This document shows, in pieces, positions 52,801 through 55,560 of a DNA stretch of 64,000 nt. Made by a program: the position numbers and the translations under genes. This stretch comes from Dromiciops gliroides. Its lineage: Eukaryota; Chordata; Mammalia; Microbiotheria; Microbiotheriidae. The notes beneath the pieces were generated by a model. That model saw nothing but the letters and a program-made list of their open reading frames with translations. It had not been told where the DNA came from and did no database searches. How positions within the stretch are numbered: the first letter of the stretch is position 1; each line of letters begins with the position of its first letter. The stretch is taken from contig NC_057861.1 of the NCBI RefSeq assembly GCF_019393635.1, positions 460,478,330 through 460,542,329 of the forward strand, in the 5' to 3' direction.

Positions 52801-54585
52801 AATGCTATTTTCCCCATTTGAATGCTTGTACATTGTATTCATCTCTTTAGAACCACTCCTAGTTCTCTGGTTGTTTTTCTTGTTATAAATAATTTTTTTC
52901 TTAATACCATAATCTCTGTGGTCCCCTCCATATTAACACAAAAATCAATCCAAATATAAGTCCTGTTTTGAGGAGCATTAGTTCTAGATGAATCATGATT
53001 TTGAACATTGTGACCCACCTTACAACATTTCCCAAAACTTTCTGCCTAAATTGAGTGTCCTTTATAAAGAAACTCCTTATCAGGTTTAAAAGAATGATAC
53101 ACAAAGATACTAAATTATTCCCCTGTTTTTAACGAAAATGTGAGATTTATCACATTGCAGAAGAGAATAATCTTAGACTGACAATAATAATGACTAAATA
53201 CTATTTATATTTCTTTTTCCTCTAGAAAAAAAATGAAAAGGAAGTTTCCAGCACTAAACCTGCTAAGACTGGTGGAAAATCCAAGGTAATAAATAAACAC
53301 AAGGCCAAGTCTTAACAATTAAGGCCCTGAAGTAGCTGCTTATACTTTTTGCTACTTAAAAGATTAATGGTCTGTTTCTTAATAGTAGATAAATTTCCAT
53401 CCTGTCAGGAAATTTTTTTTAAGTTAATTTCTAAAGAAAATTGACTCAGTGCTATAATTGATCCCCTCCTTAATAGTTGCCTTTTGAAAATTACTTCTTT
53501 TTACTGAAGTTTTTTTTCAACAATTTGCTTGATAGTGGACTTAGGTATAAAAGGGATAGTAACTGAAGTGCCCAAAAGATCCTATTTGTATTAGGATCTC
53601 ATGATGGGATCCCTGAAAATAACTTTTTGGAGCCGTTTTTGATATGGATTATTAGGATGATTAAGAGAATACCACAGAGAGTTTGTTTTTATTTGGTGAG
53701 ACCTTTAACAAGGTAGGTCATGATTTTCTTGTGGACATGTCTTCAAATAACCTGAAAGGCTTTCTTATGAGAGAAGTAGACTTTGTTCTGTTGCCTCAAA
53801 GGACAGAATGACTATTGAATGGAAATTAGGAAGAGAAGAACATTTCAACTCAAAATAAGATAATTAGAGCTATCCACAGATGGGAGGAATAATGAACTGC
53901 CTGTCACCAAAAGCATTTAGGGAAGGGGAAGAAAGTTGTATCAGATGAAATCTAAGTTCTCTGACATTTCTTTAGTTCAGAATGGCTGTTTTCTTGAGTC
54001 AACATACCATAATGAAACAGAAGCTATCAGTTTGAGAAATAGTGGCATGTGGTTTCTAAAAAAAAAAAAAACTATTCTAGAACTATCAGAATGCTTTAAA
54101 ATAAGTCTGACACCTTCCTGTACTTGTAATTTGTTTATAGCCAATGAAGTATCCCAAGAGATGAGAGAAATGGAGGACAGCTAAATGAATTATTTCCTGG
54201 CCAGATTAAACATTTAGTTTCTCACTATTTTTCAAATCATATGTTGCAACAAAAAAGTGTGATCACACCTTTCCTGTAAAAAATTAAAGGTATGATCCTA
54301 TCTGATGAGGGAATTATAGGGTATGCATGCACACATGGCAGTAATATATAGAGATAGAAAGATAGACAGACAGACATTAATCTGGGGGTTATATATTACA
54401 AAGTACTTTTAGCCATTTTCCCAAGTTTGAACTACCAAGATACCTATTCTTCTACAAGCCTTCTTTGATTCAGTTTGTTATTTTTAATACAGAAAAGGGA
54501 GAATTCTTATTGATAATTTTGCTTTTCCTTTCAGACAAAAGAGAAATCTTCCAGATCAAAAGCTGATGGAGAAAAGACAAGTTAA
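2125..54585 (+). CDS. CAST: Calpastatin, 3' part of gene, 25 coding exons in window
   Basis: Calpastatin is the cytosolic protein inhibitor specific for calpains 1 and 2. The 25 exons listed separately add up to 1968 nt (655 residues plus stop), and all are phase 0 with AG/GT borders. They encode an N-terminal Lys/Glu-rich region and four inhibitory repeats. Each repeat has an acidic amphipathic subdomain A (for example [14 protein letters not shown]), a subdomain B around TIPPxYR, and a subdomain C (for example [10 protein letters not shown]). A and C bind the penta-EF-hand domains of calpain and B blocks the active-site cleft (family knowledge). The protein is hydrophilic, with no membrane segment or signal peptide. 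The 5' exons, promoter and start codon lie upstream of the window. Identity is certain from the repeat motifs and the ERAP1 neighbour. Confidence 0.97.
2225..2425 (+). repeat. MIR-like CORE-SINE fragment
   Basis: It contains the degraded CORE and tail phrases ttgggcaattaagt and cctcatctgtagaatgag. It is older than the short SINEs. Another short scrap lies near 2500-2535. No exon is seen between 2167 and 3681. Confidence 0.6.
3249..3404 (+). repeat. Short CORE-SINE with 14-bp target duplication
   Basis: Typical short marsupial SINE with a gggcagctaggtggcgcag head and poly(A) tail. It is flanked by direct repeats agaaatgtattttt at 3235-3248 and 3405-3418. Confidence 0.93.
3682..3738 (+). CDS. 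CAST: CAST exon (N-terminal region), window exon 2
   Basis: A 19-codon phase-0 exon with acceptor cgcag and a strong donor gtaagt. It encodes a charged stretch ending EEKEKEDKK. Low complexity makes the homology weak, but length, frame and borders fit the variable N-terminal L-domain exons of calpastatin, several of which are alternatively spliced in other mammals. Confidence 0.75.
3831..3966 (+). repeat. Short CORE-SINE close to CAST exon 3
   Basis: Same family as the copy at 3249. Target duplication 3816-3830 and 3967-3981 with one mismatch. It ends 64 bp before the acceptor of the next CAST exon. Confidence 0.93.
4031..4126 (+). CDS. CAST: CAST exon (L domain), window exon 3
   Basis: A 32-codon phase-0 exon with acceptor taagcag and donor gtaaaa. 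It begins [12 protein letters not shown] and ends GKPAESPQ. It is rich in Ser, Pro, Lys and Glu, as expected for the L domain. Its acceptor lies only 64 bp beyond a SINE (3831-3966). The next exon is 12.7 kb away, beyond the provirus. Confidence 0.75.
4463..4805 (+). repeat. Two tandem CORE-SINE copies
   Basis: A copy at about 4463-4588 lacks its tail. A second copy at about 4591-4805 is fuller, ending in the tail phrase tcagacatgactgaacaa. One probably inserted into the tail of the other. Confidence 0.75.
4890..5060 (-). repeat. MIR-like fragment
   Basis: It contains the reversed MIR phrase cattttacatatgaggaaactga. The remaining intron sequence to 5871 includes another degraded repeat (about 5405-5560) and nothing coding. 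Confidence 0.55.
5872..6012 (+). repeat. Short CORE-SINE with target duplication
   Basis: A slightly diverged short SINE. Flanking repeats 5856-5871 and 6013-6028 share aaaaatcaacttt. Confidence 0.88.
6044..6245 (+). repeat. CR1/L3 LINE fragment, left part split by provirus
   Basis: The + strand reads YSALVRPHL, a conserved C-terminal stretch of CR1-type ORF2, and breaks exactly at the 3' LTR. The right part resumes at 15545. One old LINE copy was therefore the insertion target. Confidence 0.75.
6246..6726 (-). repeat. 3' LTR of provirus
   Basis: 481 bp, the same length as the 5' LTR and about 98.8 percent identical by eye. In viral sense the TATA box is at 6393-6400 and the AATAAA signal at 6324-6329. 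It is preceded in viral sense by the polypurine tract and followed by the 4-bp target repeat AGTT. Confidence 0.96.
6324..6329 (-). terminator. Poly(A) signal of 3' LTR
   Basis: AATAAA in viral sense, downstream of the TATA box (6393-6400) in the same LTR. This is the normal position for ending proviral transcripts. It is antisense to CAST, so it should not truncate CAST. Confidence 0.65.
6728..6740 (-). other. Polypurine tract
   Basis: A purine run (AAAAGAGGAGGGA in viral sense) directly before the 3' LTR, separated from it by one base. It is the expected primer for plus-strand synthesis. Confidence 0.8.
6790..8617 (-). pseudogene. env (surface and transmembrane subunits), broken
   Basis: ATG at 8615-8617 opens a hydrophobic signal peptide ([16 protein letters not shown]). 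The surface subunit has a CYAC motif, the CXXC type used in gamma envelopes for disulfide exchange. A furin-type site RQKR precedes the transmembrane subunit, which has a helical heptad region, a membrane anchor rich in Leu and a short tail. About 609 codon equivalents, of normal size. Breaks: frame change near 8150-8165, TGA at 7713-7715 and 7641-7643, frame change at the T-run 7145-7150, and another at the C-run 6964-6970. The usual CX6CC cysteine pair reads Arg-Thr here. Confidence 0.9.
8651..8839 (-). CDS. 62-codon membrane-type ORF between pol and env
   Basis: It starts with ATG overlapping the pol stop by 8 nt and ends at TGA 8651-8653, 33 nt before the env ATG. Residues 5-27 or so are strongly hydrophobic ([15 protein letters not shown]), followed by a Cys pair and a polar basic tail. 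It has no known relative that I can name. It is in the same frame as env, with a single TGA between them, so it may be either a separate small membrane protein or a cut-off N-terminal leader of env. Chance is possible, since the ORF is short. Confidence 0.4.
   Translation of the reverse strand: MSNELGLIIFVLALFSFCCFLIVIVTCCSRTNRPQYSNLNLVNHRWTPFRFLPRPGREEADV
8832..12722 (-). pseudogene. pro-pol (protease, RT, RNase H, integrase), broken
   Basis: In order: protease with active site LVDTGAG, reverse transcriptase with YVDDLLLSG, RNase H with acidic residues ([20 protein letters not shown]), integrase with an HHCC zinc region and the D,D-35-E triad ([21 protein letters not shown]). About 1180 codons without the inserted LTR, normal for the family. 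Breaks: TGA at 12150-12152 at the protease-RT border, a solo LTR at 11691-12046, a local frame displacement between about 11687 and the A-run at 11628-11635, and TAA at 11091-11093. The stretch 11084-8832 (750 codons: end of RT, RNase H, integrase) is fully open. Confidence 0.95.
11691..12046 (+). mobile_element. Solo LTR nested in proviral RT
   Basis: 356 bp running TGTAACGATT to CCCTTAACA, flanked on both sides by GATG (11687-11690 and 12047-12050), a perfect 4-bp target duplication. An AATAAA lies at 11946-11951, giving + orientation, opposite to the host provirus. No internal sequence remains, so it is a solo LTR left by recombination between two LTRs. It is unrelated to the 481-bp LTRs. 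The 4-bp duplication fits a class I family. Confidence 0.9.
12723..12725 (-). promoter_or_regulatory. gag-pol readthrough stop (TAG)
   Basis: Gag ends in TAG followed directly by GGGGGACAGG with pol continuing in the same frame. This is the arrangement used by gammaretroviruses, where a purine-rich octamer and a pseudoknot let ribosomes read the UAG as an amino acid. The downstream pseudoknot was not tested. Confidence 0.7.
12723..14289 (-). pseudogene. gag (matrix, capsid, nucleocapsid), broken
   Basis: The start MGQAKSK carries the Gly for N-myristoylation. A PPPY late-domain motif lies in the proline-rich middle ([10 protein letters not shown]), the capsid follows with a major homology-like region, and one zinc knuckle sits near the end. 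About 522 codon equivalents, near the family norm. Breaks: an in-frame TAA at 13750-13752 just before capsid, and an apparent one-base gain at a six-base run at 12823-12828 that throws the zinc knuckle out of the capsid frame, so the capsid frame stops at 12808. In the other frame the knuckle ([13 protein letters not shown]) runs to a TAG at 12723-12725. Confidence 0.93.
14290..15039 (-). other. Proviral untranslated leader
   Basis: About 750 nt between primer site and gag start, the region expected to hold the packaging signal and the major splice donor. No ORF here has recognisable homology. I could not assign the donor or psi with confidence. Confidence 0.6.
15040..15057 (-). other. Primer binding site for tRNA-Pro
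   Basis: Eighteen bases complementary to the 3' end of tRNA-Pro (viral sense starts TGGGGGCTCG and ends GGGAT), two bases inside the 5' LTR. By my reading it is a perfect match to the classical proline primer site of murine-type gammaretroviruses. Confidence 0.93.
15060..15540 (-). repeat. 5' LTR of provirus
   Basis: 481 bp running TG to CA, the right-hand copy on the + strand. In viral sense it holds a TATA box (15207-15214), then a poly(A) signal (15138-15143), so U3, R and U5 are all present. It abuts the primer binding site after two bases. It differs from the other LTR at about six positions, one of them in the short G-run of U3. Confidence 0.96.
15207..15214 (-). promoter_or_regulatory. 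TATA box of 5' LTR
   Basis: TATAAAAA in viral sense, about 65 bases before the AATAAA signal. This spacing places the transcription start between them. Whether it is active cannot be told from sequence. Confidence 0.65.
15545..16030 (+). repeat. CR1/L3 LINE fragment, right part split by provirus
   Basis: It continues the left fragment in register (interrupted phrase gttcagtt then ctaggtatcacat). A T/G-rich simple repeat (15835-15895) sits inside. The 3' end is degraded. The following stretch to 16805 holds nothing recognisable. Confidence 0.7.
15837..15895 (+). repeat. (TTTTG)n / (CTTTG)n simple repeat
   Basis: About 55 bp of five-base units, first TTTTG and then CTTTG, within the CR1 fragment. 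Confidence 0.85.
16806..16874 (+). CDS. CAST: CAST exon (end of L domain), window exon 4
   Basis: A 23-codon phase-0 exon with acceptor tttttctag and donor gtagga. The encoded [17 protein letters not shown] matches the conserved K-KSL-P-x-PV-ES segment just before inhibitory domain 1 in other mammals. It is the first exon after the provirus-bearing intron. Confidence 0.88.
17191..17308. repeat. Inverted repeat with 16-bp perfect arms
   Basis: GTATAGCTCCAATTTA at 17191-17206 recurs inverted at 17293-17308 around an 86-bp TA-rich loop. It could be a small DNA-transposon relic or an AT-rich hairpin. No target duplication was identified. Confidence 0.65.
17480..17620 (+). repeat. L2-type LINE 3' end
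   Basis: It carries the usual L2 ending phrases (tagactgagctccttg and cacataggaggtgctta). Confidence 0.6.
17830..18690. repeat. MIR-like copy (+) then CR1/L3 fragment (-)
   Basis: 17830-18065 is a MIR/CORE-type copy on the + strand. 18090-18690 reads on the - strand like the 3' part of a CR1/L3 LINE (phrases gaaagtttttcctgaa and gtcatggactcaaggtcc). No other content is seen before the exon at 18833. Confidence 0.55.
18833..18931 (+). CDS. CAST: CAST exon, domain 1 subdomain A
   Basis: A 33-codon exon with a good polypyrimidine tract and acceptor cag, and donor gtacag. [15 protein letters not shown] is the acidic amphipathic subdomain A of inhibitory domain 1, which binds a calpain penta-EF-hand domain. 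The tail EYTGPPVS leads into subdomain B. Confidence 0.95.
19140..20250. repeat. Cluster of old MIR/CORE-SINE fragments
   Basis: Several degraded copies follow one another: about 19185-19290, 19325-19500, 19500-19740 and 20000-20250. The phrases cctcagtttcttcatctg and cccagcgtcacacaac recur. No coding sequence. Confidence 0.5.
20936..21073 (+). repeat. Short CORE-SINE with target duplication
   Basis: Flanking repeats aaaaa(t/c)agccttca at 20921-20934 and 21074-21087. The remaining intron to 21931 holds only L2-like scraps with aataaatgctttttg type ends (about 21245-21290 and 21550-21610). Confidence 0.9.
21932..22012 (+). CDS. CAST: CAST exon, domain 1 subdomain B
   Basis: A 27-codon exon with donor gtaagt. 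It contains [20 protein letters not shown], the calpain-blocking subdomain B with a complete TIPPxYR motif. This is the inhibitory core that occupies the calpain active-site cleft in the known family. Confidence 0.97.
22238..22276 (+). CDS. CAST: CAST exon, domain 1 B-C linker
   Basis: A 13-codon exon ([13 protein letters not shown]) with acceptor tttttcag and donor gtaaat. It occupies the B-C linker position. The equivalent exons of domains 2-4 are 48, 48 and 36 nt. Confidence 0.88.
22310..22380 (+). repeat. Purine-rich GGGA/GGAA repeat
   Basis: An imperfect gggagggagg and gaaggaaggaaag tract 35 bp into the intron after the domain 1 linker exon. The rest of 22381-23237 shows nothing recognisable. 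Confidence 0.8.
23238..23327 (+). CDS. CAST: CAST exon, domain 1 subdomain C
   Basis: A 30-codon exon with acceptor catctag and donor gtattg. It contains [13 protein letters not shown], the subdomain C helix of domain 1. It is followed after only 116 bp by the spacer exon. Confidence 0.95.
23444..23536 (+). CDS. CAST: CAST exon, spacer between domains 1 and 2
   Basis: A 31-codon exon with acceptor tctttcag and donor gtacca. It encodes a basic and acidic spacer ending [11 protein letters not shown], matching the conserved PP-EKKR region between domains 1 and 2. The two exons flanking this short intron are the closest pair in the gene. Confidence 0.93.
24400..24610 (+). repeat. L2-type LINE 3' end with (AC)n
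   Basis: It contains a short (AC)n at 24451-24471 and the L2 ending tttaataaatgcttgttcaatgag. Old MIR-like scraps lie nearby at about 23730-23830 and 24130-24240. Confidence 0.65.
25380..25870 (-). repeat. CR1/L3 LINE fragment
   Basis: On the - strand 25834-25643 reads [20 protein letters not shown], a CR1-type ORF2 C-terminus, followed by 3' sequence. It explains the open frame there. A MIR-like fragment follows at about 26070-26270. Confidence 0.75.
26330..26440 (+). CDS. CAST: CAST exon, domain 2 subdomain A
   Basis: A 37-codon exon with donor gtattg. It contains [20 protein letters not shown] and ends SLKEVDE, diagnostic of domain 2 subdomain A. At 111 nt it is the longest of the four A exons. 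Confidence 0.95.
26441..27885. other. CAST intron with weak MIR-like scraps
   Basis: Only degraded CORE/MIR-like pieces (about 26740-26960 and 27155-27420) and the 9-bp tandem repeat at 27444-27479. No exon or gene is seen. Confidence 0.5.
27444..27479 (+). repeat. Four-copy 9-bp tandem repeat
   Basis: Units of (g/a)tccctgga, four in a row. On the - strand this reads as a collagen-like Gly-Phe-Gln repeat, which is an accident of the repeat. Confidence 0.85.
27886..27969 (+). CDS. CAST: CAST exon, domain 2 subdomain B (altered motif)
   Basis: A 28-codon exon with acceptor tcatcag and donor gtaata. It encodes [18 protein letters not shown]. Position and flanks identify subdomain B of domain 2, but the motif is TLPTDYQ where the other three domains here have TIPPxYR. 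Domain 2 is known to be a weaker inhibitor in other mammals; the further loss of the second Pro and of the Arg may reduce it more (inference). Confidence 0.94.
28440..28640 (-). repeat. CR1/L3 LINE fragment
   Basis: It resembles the reversed CR1 phrase tctccaggcttaacattccca with tcaaggcccttctccat. Nothing else is recognised between 27970 and 28950. Confidence 0.5.
28951..28998 (+). CDS. CAST: CAST exon, domain 2 B-C linker
   Basis: A 16-codon exon with acceptor tttgcag and donor gttagg. It reads [16 protein letters not shown], an almost invariant linker in mammalian calpastatin domain 2. Confidence 0.95.
29466..29612 (-). repeat. Short CORE-SINE with 14-bp target duplication
   Basis: Reverse orientation, T-run first. 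Direct repeats ccctgcatactctt at 29452-29465 and 29613-29626. It sits inside an older interspersed repeat, whose halves flank it. Confidence 0.93.
29880..30115 (+). repeat. Long CORE-SINE copy
   Basis: Head degraded. CORE (ctgtgtgaccctgggcaag) and tail (gtggggtcacaaagagtc, then actgaacaacaacaa) are clear. Confidence 0.8.
30195..30375 (-). repeat. L1-type LINE 3' fragment
   Basis: Reverse-oriented end of a marsupial L1 ORF2, similar to the fragment at 44606-45225. From 30376 to 31399 nothing else is recognised. Confidence 0.5.
31400..31645 (+). repeat. Long CORE-SINE copy
   Basis: Head with a small deletion, full CORE, and tail with ccaaatggggtcacaagg and a caacaacaa end. It lies about 215 bp before the CAST exon at 31862. 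Confidence 0.8.
31862..31957 (+). CDS. CAST: CAST exon, domain 2 subdomain C
   Basis: A 32-codon exon with acceptor attgtag and donor gtaagt. [12 protein letters not shown] is the C helix of domain 2. It is followed by a Lys/Pro/Gln-rich tail. Confidence 0.95.
31958..32375 (+). other. CAST intron, no feature seen
   Basis: Unique-looking sequence between the domain 2 C exon and the spacer exon, with no repeat or gene recognised. Confidence 0.5.
32376..32474 (+). CDS. CAST: CAST exon, spacer between domains 2 and 3
   Basis: A 33-codon exon with acceptor cctttag and donor gtgagt. It contains [13 protein letters not shown], corresponding to the conserved R/KTSMC patch of the spacer, and is otherwise Pro/Lys-rich. 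Confidence 0.93.
32560..33290 (+). repeat. L2-type LINE, split by a SINE
   Basis: A long L2-like 3' portion (phrases cctccagggtcaaatataaa and cttcctgggcttctttaat) ending gagcacttaataaatgcttgac, interrupted at 33057-33202 by a short SINE. It explains the open frame 32482-32847. Confidence 0.7.
33057..33202 (-). repeat. Short CORE-SINE inside L2
   Basis: Direct repeats tacttatatatttttt at 33041-33056 and 33203-33218 flank it, so it inserted into the older L2 copy. Confidence 0.93.
33310..33510 (+). repeat. MIR-like fragment
   Basis: It has the CORE and tail phrases atcttgggcaagtaaatt and cctataaaatgaagg. No gene. Confidence 0.55.
33932..34087 (-). repeat. Short CORE-SINE with target duplication
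   Basis: (TTTTG)n tail in reverse. Direct repeats tataacattta at 33921-33931 and 34088-34098. Confidence 0.92.
34139..34387 (+). repeat. Long CORE-SINE copy
   Basis: Full head, CORE and tail (aatggggtcatgaagagtc). The flanking phrase acccatgaga occurs on both sides, a likely target duplication. MIR-like scraps follow at about 35240-35460. Confidence 0.85.
35500..36290 (+). repeat. L1-type LINE 3' end, split by a SINE
   Basis: It reads [20 protein letters not shown], the conserved C-terminus of L1 ORF2, and continues into a 3'-UTR. A short SINE interrupts it at 35723-35866. It is 5'-truncated, so not active. Confidence 0.85.
35723..35866 (+). repeat. Short CORE-SINE inside L1
   Basis: Direct repeats aaaaaggcctgga at about 35709-35722 and 35867-35880. 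Inserted after the L1. Confidence 0.92.
36660..37250. repeat. Two MIR-like fragments
   Basis: 36665-36850 on the + strand and about 37060-37245 on the - strand. The remaining intron to 37867 shows a T-run (37281-37297) and no other recognised element. Confidence 0.5.
37868..37966 (+). CDS. CAST: CAST exon, domain 3 subdomain A
   Basis: A 33-codon exon with acceptor tcaaaag and donor gtaatg. It contains [20 protein letters not shown] and ends with AVDKVK, matching subdomain A of domain 3. Confidence 0.96.
38252..38422 (-). repeat. Short CORE-SINE with 16-bp target duplication
   Basis: A (TTTTA)n tail in reverse, then the SINE body. Direct repeats aaaggtctacatttta at 38236-38251 and 38423-38438. 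A MIR-like piece follows at about 38640-38830. Confidence 0.94.
38975..39058 (+). CDS. CAST: CAST exon, domain 3 subdomain B (tandem donors)
   Basis: The encoded [15 protein letters not shown] carries a complete subdomain B motif. Two in-frame donors lie 9 nt apart: gtaagc at 39050 and gtaaat at 39059. The distal one gives 84 nt, the same length as the domain 2 B exon, and a Lys end matching the human boundary, so it was chosen. The proximal site would drop three residues. Confidence 0.93.
39060..40800 (+). other. CAST intron, mostly unique
   Basis: An L2-type 3' end at about 39590-39650 (ttaataaatacctgttgat) and a GA-rich tract at 40319-40378. No exon or gene otherwise. Confidence 0.5.
40801..40948 (+). 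repeat. (CT)n then (CTCTAT)n microsatellite
   Basis: A CT run at 40801-40846 passes into about 15 copies of a six-base unit CTCTAT, then a short (AC)n. The open frames here (Tyr-Leu or Glu-Ile repeats) are artefacts of the repeat. Confidence 0.95.
41040..41372 (+). repeat. L2-type LINE 3' end
   Basis: Phrases attgtaagctacttgaagg and gcacagtgcttggcatataa, with the end tttaataaatgtttattgg. It ends about 110 bp before the next CAST exon. Confidence 0.75.
41481..41528 (+). CDS. CAST: CAST exon, domain 3 B-C linker
   Basis: A 16-codon exon ([16 protein letters not shown]) with acceptor actgtag and donor gtaagt. Length and position match the domain 2 linker exon, but the DKDGKPLLP signature is degraded to DEERKLLDK. 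Confidence 0.88.
41695..41787 (+). CDS. CAST: CAST exon, domain 3 subdomain C
   Basis: A 31-codon exon with acceptor atgcag and donor gtgagt. [16 protein letters not shown] is the subdomain C helix of domain 3. It lies 166 bp after the linker exon. Confidence 0.95.
42068..42185 (-). repeat. L1 3'-UTR fragment
   Basis: Reverse complement of the 3' end seen at 36180-36280 (tttatttatagttttgggttc and atcagatatgggg). The rest of 41788-42740 shows nothing else. Confidence 0.6.
42745..43470 (+). repeat. L1-type LINE 3' end
   Basis: It reads [17 protein letters not shown], a hallmark of the L1 ORF2 C-terminus, then a 3'-UTR and an A-rich end. 5'-truncated. It ends about 90 bp before the CAST exon at 43559. 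Confidence 0.88.
43559..43654 (+). CDS. CAST: CAST exon, spacer between domains 3 and 4
   Basis: A 32-codon exon with acceptor cttttag and donor gtaagt. It is rich in Thr, Pro and Ala ([16 protein letters not shown]), like the Thr/Ala/Pro-rich spacer before domain 4 in other mammals. Confidence 0.92.
44606..45225 (-). repeat. L1-type LINE 3' fragment
   Basis: On the - strand it reads [21 protein letters not shown]1 ORF2 C-terminus. It shares its order of phrases with the copy at 42745. It accounts for the open frames at 44606-45183. Confidence 0.85.
45230..45655 (+). repeat. L2-type LINE 3' end
   Basis: It includes ggactgtaagctccctgaa and cacagtgccctgtagaca with a final gataaatgtttgtcaaattgaa. 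A MIR-like - strand fragment follows at about 46000-46245. Confidence 0.75.
46361..46465 (+). CDS. CAST: CAST exon, domain 4 subdomain A
   Basis: A 35-codon exon with acceptor ctttag and donor gtaaga. It contains [20 protein letters not shown] and ends with KPMEDKVK, nearly identical to mammalian domain 4 subdomain A. Confidence 0.97.
46560..46935 (+). repeat. CR1/L3 LINE 3' end
   Basis: It keeps the CR1 order: tcaagtatttaaaggg, gatgtcaggaaaaactta, a phrase ending in atgggttccccctct, ggttagactagatgac. Non-coding. Confidence 0.7.
47029..47310 (-). repeat. Interspersed repeat, tRNA-SINE-like
   Basis: A (TTG)n run, then a conserved-looking phrase (gttctcgaagaggaccatga), then CORE-like sequence in reverse (gggtcacacagctattaag). 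I recognise it as a repeated marsupial element but cannot name the family. Confidence 0.5.
47615..48135 (+). repeat. Unnamed interspersed repeat, copy 1
   Basis: It shares ordered phrases with 61690-62240 (gtgccaggcattgtgcc type start, gagctcacagtctaat, aaggcttcctgtggaagg, gagccagagaaaatgc). No TG-CA ends or ORF were identified. From 48136 to 49336 nothing coding is seen. Confidence 0.55.
49337..49429 (+). CDS. CAST: CAST exon, domain 4 subdomain B
   Basis: A 31-codon exon with acceptor tttctag and donor gtaagt. It contains [19 protein letters not shown], a complete and highly conserved subdomain B. It is the best-conserved exon of the gene in this window. Confidence 0.98.
49430..51432 (+). 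other. CAST intron with old repeats
   Basis: A MIR-like piece lies at about 49650-49800, T- and TA-runs at 50059-50080 and 50619-50640, and at about 50470-50960 a low-copy-looking element that resembles a reverse L1 3' end. No gene. Confidence 0.45.
51433..51468 (+). CDS. CAST: CAST exon, domain 4 B-C linker
   Basis: A 12-codon exon ([12 protein letters not shown]) with acceptor tttttaag and donor gtaaat. It aligns with the human linker of the type G-DKPVKPPTKK. It is the shortest exon seen and is invisible to ORF searches. Confidence 0.9.
51769..51867 (+). CDS. CAST: CAST exon, domain 4 subdomain C
   Basis: A 33-codon exon with acceptor atttcag and donor gtgagt. [15 protein letters not shown] corresponds to the DPIDALS-x-D-x-D-C segment that forms subdomain C of domain 4. 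Confidence 0.95.
52015..52250 (-). repeat. Long CORE-SINE copy
   Basis: Reverse orientation: the tail (ttggcaaagatactgg), CORE and head (gcgccacctag) are all present. Confidence 0.82.
52631..52785 (-). repeat. Short CORE-SINE with 11-bp target duplication
   Basis: (TTTTG)n start. Direct repeats aggaaactcct at 52620-52630 and 52786-52796. The rest of the intron to 53225 is featureless. Confidence 0.92.
53226..53285 (+). CDS. CAST: CAST exon, C-terminal basic tail
   Basis: A 20-codon exon with acceptor cctctag and donor gtaata. It encodes the Lys/Ser-rich [20 protein letters not shown]. It takes the place of the spacer exon in the fourth cassette. Confidence 0.9.
53286..54534 (+). other. Last CAST coding intron, no feature seen
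   Basis: Unique-looking AT-rich sequence. The open frame 53936-54184 has no recognisable homology and weak coding character. Confidence 0.5.
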
Positions 54586-54601
54586 AAGTTCAGACTACTG
54601 G
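54535..54601 (+). CDS. CAST: CAST exon with stop codon
   Basis: This exon has acceptor ctttcag. It encodes [16 protein letters not shown] and then TAA at 54583-54585. Sixteen bases after the stop, a good donor (CTGG|GTAAGG at 54602) suggests a short 3'-UTR part in this exon with the rest spliced from downstream. If that donor is unused, the UTR simply continues. Confidence 0.9.
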
Positions 54602-55314
54602 GTAAGGTAATTCCTTTTAAGTGAACACAACTGTAAACAAGTACAAGTCATATTTTCTAGATGAATTTGAAAACCACACCTGACATACTTAATTCATCTT
54701 TGGATACCCCTTGCATGAAATACACATTCAGTAATTTACATCCTGATAAGTCACTTTCCACAAAGCACCTCATAATTTGAGAACTGTTTGTAGAAAATTT
54801 AAATACATTAATCTTTTAAGTAAGATACATTGAAATCTCATGCCAGGATATTAAAGAAAACTTAAATCTACAAGCAGAAACTTGATACGGTTGAATTCTC
54901 AAAATCTTAAATGCTAATGACTAAATGAAAGACTATTATTCCAAAAAGAAGCAACAGGGAAGTAAATGGAATGTCACTGCTTAAAATGATATGATCCCAT
55001 GGTATAGATCTTGAGAAAAAAGAGAAGCCTTGTAGAGTAGTGGATAGTAAACCAGTCTCAGGGTTAAAAAGACCTGGTTTCAAGTTTAGAGCCTTCCACT
55101 TACTGGATTGTTACTCTAAACATATTATTCAACCCCTCAGACAAATCCCTAAATTACAGTTGAATTACCAGTCTGTTTTAGTGGAGAGAGTAAGCTGATG
55201 AAATCATAGGTCTGAACTAAAAAAAAAAAAGCCAAAATACAACAGAGTAGGGATGGGGAGTTAATAAGAAAAGGAACACTTGAGAAACAGGAAGATTCGA
55301 CTACTTTTATACTG

Positions 55315-55560
55315 TTTATGTACAGTGAATAGAGTGCTGGGCCTGGAGTCAGGAAGACTCCTCTCCCTGAAATCAAATCTGGCCTCAGACACTTACTTGC
55401 TTTGTGACCCTAGCAAGTCACTTAACCATGTTTGCCTCAGTTTCTTCATCTGTAAAATGAACTGGAAAAAGAAATGGCAAACCACTTCATTATCTTTGCC
55501 AAGAAAACCCCAAATGAGGTCACAAAGGGTCGGATGAATTGACTGAAAGACTGAACAAAA
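55315..55560 (+). repeat. Long CORE-SINE copy
   Basis: CORE and tail phrases (aaatggcaaaccacttc and aatgaggtcacaaaggg) are clear. It lies in the presumed last CAST intron (54602-56246), which holds nothing else recognised. Confidence 0.8.
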
